Below, one piece after another: positions 15,087 through 17,214 of a stretch of 17,214 nt of DNA; the stretch's first letter is position 1, and each line of letters begins with the position of its first letter. Where the stretch lies: the NCBI GenBank assembly GCA_035697245.1, contig DASSDH010000240.1:1-17214 (forward strand). Direction: 5' to 3'. The notes beneath the pieces are model-generated. The model worked only from the letters and a program-made list of their open reading frames with translations. It was not told the DNA's origin and did not search any database. The DNA is from JACVRX01 sp035697245 (GTDB taxonomy: Bacteria > Actinomycetota > Actinomycetes > Jiangellales > Jiangellaceae). The position numbers and the translations under genes are program-made.

Positions 15087-16322
15087 CGTCGTTGCACCGC
15101 CTTTGCGTAGAGATCGAGGAAACGGGAGTCGGGGTCGTACGTCTTCTTCACGGTCCTGTAGTCCTCAGCGCCGTAGAGCTCGTTGAACTCATCGTGGGTG
15201 TAGTAGGCGTCCGAATACAGCGACTTGAGCCCGTCGAGCTCGCGGACCTTCCGCTCGACCAGCCGGTTCGTCTCGCCCTCGGTGGCACCGACCGGTACCG
15301 AGGACCAGAAACCGACGTTTACGTAGGTGTGGCCGGGCCGCATCGGGTACAGCGGCCAGCGGTCGCGCAGCCGCAGCGGGCACAACCAGATCGGCTCGAT
15401 GGGCACGCTGGACAGGAACCAGTCCACGAACTCCACGCACCGCTCGATCGGCACCTCCACGTCCTGCACGACGCGTTCTCGCGGCGGACGACCGTGGCGC
15501 TTCTCGATGCGGTCGGCGATTTCGAACCGCCGGTCGTACTCGAGCAGCTTCCAGTAGAAGCTGCTGCGCCGGTAGCGCCGCGGCCACCAGCGCCGCAGCC
15601 GCAGGTTCTGGGCGCCGAACGCGCGGGAGCACCAGAACCAGTCGGTGTCCCACCGCCAGAGGTAGTCGTGGATCGTGAGCCGGTCGCGCTTGGTGCCGCT
15701 GCCGTGCTGGATCGACCGGTAGTAGATGTCTTGCCCGCTGTAGTCGCTGACAGGTCCGGGAGTGGTGGTCTGCAGACCGACGCACAGGTAGCACTCGTCG
15801 GCGCTGAACACCACGCCGTCGAGGTAGTCGACCCGGACCCGTCGAGGCCGCTCGTCTCGACGATGCCATTCATCGCGTCGACCAGGTCGGTCAAAGAGTG
15901 GTACTGGACATGACGCAGCGCGACAAAGGGCTGGACGGTTTCCAGCGCGATCCGCAGCCGTACCGAGTACCCAAGCGTTCCGTAGGAGTTGGGAAACGCC
16001 CGGTACAGGTCGGGATGGTGCTCGGGTGAAGCGGTGAGCACCTCGCCGGTCCCGGTCAAGATGTCCATCTCCAACACCGACTCATGCGGCATTCCGTTGC
16101 GGAAGGAGGCCGACTCGATACCGAGACCGGTGACGGCCCCGCCGAGGGTGATCGTCTTCAGCTGAGGGACCACCAGCGAGGACAGCCCGTACGGCAGGGT
16201 GGCGACGAGGAGGTCCTGGTAGGTGCACATTCCGGCCACATCAGCCGTCCTGGCGTCGGGGTCGACCGAGATCACCCCCGTCAACCCCGAGGTGTCCAGG
16301 CCGGGAGCGTCGTTCCTCACCC
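15083..16322 (-). pseudogene. bfaA: FAD-dependent oxidoreductase (tuberculostearate-type, BfaA/TmsA-like), 5'-truncated and frameshifted
   Basis: Two consecutive frames give one FAD-linked oxidase. The upstream piece (about 16320-15841) runs DAPGLDTSGLTGVISVDP, MCTYQDLLVATLPYGL and the FAD-binding loop LGGAVTGLGIESASFRNG. The downstream piece (15840-15083) continues VRVDYLDGVVFSADECYLCVG and ends normally with FLDLYAKAVQRR. Restoring one G at GGG 15838-15840 rejoins them. The first 35-45 residues of the family (around the usual VRLAK-TSNLF region) are missing, replaced by unrelated sequence near 16320, so start and promoter are gone. In the known pathway this enzyme reduces the 10-methylene fatty acyl intermediate made by the adjacent methyltransferase. 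The methyltransferase here is also broken, so the pathway is not functional at this locus. Confidence 0.8.
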
Positions 16323-16411
16323 CAGGTGCATACGCTCTCGAAGAGCCAGGCCCCGCCTCGGCTATCTTCGAGTCAGCCCTGCAGTCCAGCACCGAACCAA
16401 GGAATCCAGCT

Positions 16412-17191
16412 GTGGATGCCCAAATCAACTCGGGATCAGGTGTCAACGTCGACCTGAGCGACCGGTGCGTGCTGATTACGGGAGCCGGAAGCGGGATCGG
16501 GCGGGCCTGCGCGATACGGCTTTCTGCGGCCGGAGCGAGGCCGATTCTGCTCGATCGCGACGACGCAGCGGTGCGCAGCACGGCGCAGGAATGCGGGGGT
16601 GAGCCGATGACCGTCGACCTGTCCGATCCCGATGTCATCGACTCGCTCGGGCTCGATGCCGACATTGTCGTTAACAACGCCGGTTTCCAGACCGTCGCAG
16701 CGATCGAAGATTTCCCTCCGGACCGGTTCGCGGCGATGGTTCGGGTGATGCTCGAGGCGCCGTTTCGTATCGTGCGGGCTGTTCTCCCGGCAATGTACAA
16801 GCGGGGTTACGGCCGGATCGTGAACATTTCGTCGGTGCATGGGCACCGTGCGTCGCCATACAAGGCTGCCTACGTCGCGGCAAAGCATGGGTTGGAGGGA
16901 CTTTCGAAAGTGATCGCACTGGAGGGGGGCCCACGCGGGGTCACGTCGAACACCGTGTGCCCGGCATATGTGCGAACTCCGCTGGTCGAAGGGCAAATAG
17001 CCGACCAGGCGCGCACGCATGGCATCGACGCCGAGCAAGTGGTGCGGAACATCATGCTCACCCAGCCGGCAATCAAGCGTCTTATCGAGCCCGAGGAGGT
17101 CGCCGAGGTGGTTGCATTCCTGTGTACCCAACAGGCGTCGTTCGTGAACGGCGCGGCCATCGTCATGGACGGCGGCTGGACCGCGCGCTGA
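16412..17191 (+). CDS. bdhA: D-3-hydroxybutyrate dehydrogenase (short-chain dehydrogenase/reductase)
   Basis: A 259-aa NAD-dependent SDR, expected to interconvert D-3-hydroxybutyrate and acetoacetate in PHB/ketone-body use. The nucleotide-binding motif TGAGSGIG covers residues 23-30 and NNAG covers 88-91. The catalytic triad is Ser141, Tyr154 and Lys158 (YVAAK). The BDH-specific phrases NNAGFQ, SPYKAAYVAAKHG, CPAYVRTPLVEGQI and FVNGAAIVMDGGWTAR set it apart from generic SDRs. The frame is open to 16223, but GTG 16412 has AAGGA eight bases before it, gives the usual family length, and avoids overlap with the oxidoreductase remnant. Third codon positions look less GC-rich than in the phaC or sensory genes, by eye only. 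It diverges from the broken FAD gene with about 90 bp between them; no clear promoter was identified there. Confidence 0.88.
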   Translation: MDAQINSGSGVNVDLSDRCVLITGAGSGIGRACAIRLSAAGARPILLDRDDAAVRSTAQECGGEPMTVDLSDPDVIDSLGLDADIVVNNAGFQTVAAIEDFPPDRFAAMVRVMLEAPFRIVRAVLPAMYKRGYGRIVNISSVHGHRASPYKAAYVAAKHGLEGLSKVIALEGGPRGVTSNTVCPAYVRTPLVEGQIADQARTHGIDAEQVVRNIMLTQPAIKRLIEPEEVAEVVAFLCTQQASFVNGAAIVMDGGWTAR

Positions 17192-17214
17192 ACAATTCAC
17201 CGACAGACCACTAG

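Noticed and set aside
16223..16411. N-terminal extension of the hydroxybutyrate dehydrogenase frame
   Set aside because: It overlaps conserved codons of the oxidoreductase on the other strand, resembles no SDR sequence, and a good ribosome binding site precedes GTG 16412.
1..17214. CRISPR arrays, tRNA or rRNA genes, and insertion sequences
   Set aside because: No regularly spaced repeats, cloverleaf-like segments, rRNA signatures, transposase motifs or terminal inverted repeats were seen by reading; a covariance-model scan was not possible.

Overview
The window looks like chromosomal DNA of a high-GC actinobacterium. Coding regions are GC-rich with strong G/C third positions, and GTG starts and four-base start/stop overlaps are common. 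Recognisable families fit this: a class I-type polyhydroxyalkanoate (PHA) synthase, Tad pilus genes of actinobacterial type, and a tuberculostearate-type FAD oxidoreductase/methyltransferase pair. The genus cannot be named from the sequence alone.

Region 1 (1-2.53 kb, plus strand) is a PHA locus. It holds an XRE-family regulator, a small unrecognised ORF overlapping its stop codon, a good sigma-A-like promoter, and an intact phaC with its full catalytic triad.

Region 2 (2.59-11.81 kb, minus strand) is an acetate/monocarboxylate uptake and sensing region. In transcription order it reads: an unrecognised 168-aa protein; a DUF294-type nucleotidyltransferase-like protein; a 68-aa two-helix membrane protein; a sodium:solute-symporter-fused histidine kinase; a stand-alone CheY-like receiver; and a membrane PAS/degenerate-kinase protein fused to a DEDDh (DnaQ-like) exonuclease. 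After a 126-bp leader containing a perfect inverted repeat come a DUF485 protein and an ActP-like symporter. The five genes from the nucleotidyltransferase to the exonuclease fusion are joined by overlaps or a 1-bp gap, so they look like one transcription and translation unit. This is the most interesting part of the window: a transporter-like sensor, a receiver with no output domain, a pseudokinase and a nuclease in one operon.

Region 3 (12.0-16.4 kb) is a gene graveyard. A 5'-truncated cpaF/tadA, a tadB with a nonsense codon and a frameshift, and a tadC with several frameshifts and an internal loss lie on the plus strand. They are followed by about 350 bp without a recognisable gene. On the minus strand an open reading frame joins the N-terminal part of a cyclopropane-fatty-acid-synthase-like methyltransferase in frame to the C-terminal half of an alpha/beta hydrolase. 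It overlaps a 5'-truncated, frameshifted FAD oxidoreductase. The cluster suggests deletions and rearrangements, or a poorly assembled patch.

Region 4 (16.41-17.19 kb, plus strand) is an intact short-chain dehydrogenase closely resembling D-3-hydroxybutyrate dehydrogenase. Together with phaC and the acetate uptake genes it points to acetyl-CoA/PHB carbon storage and reuse as a shared metabolic theme, although the genes are not contiguous. No tRNA, rRNA, CRISPR array or intact mobile element was seen.
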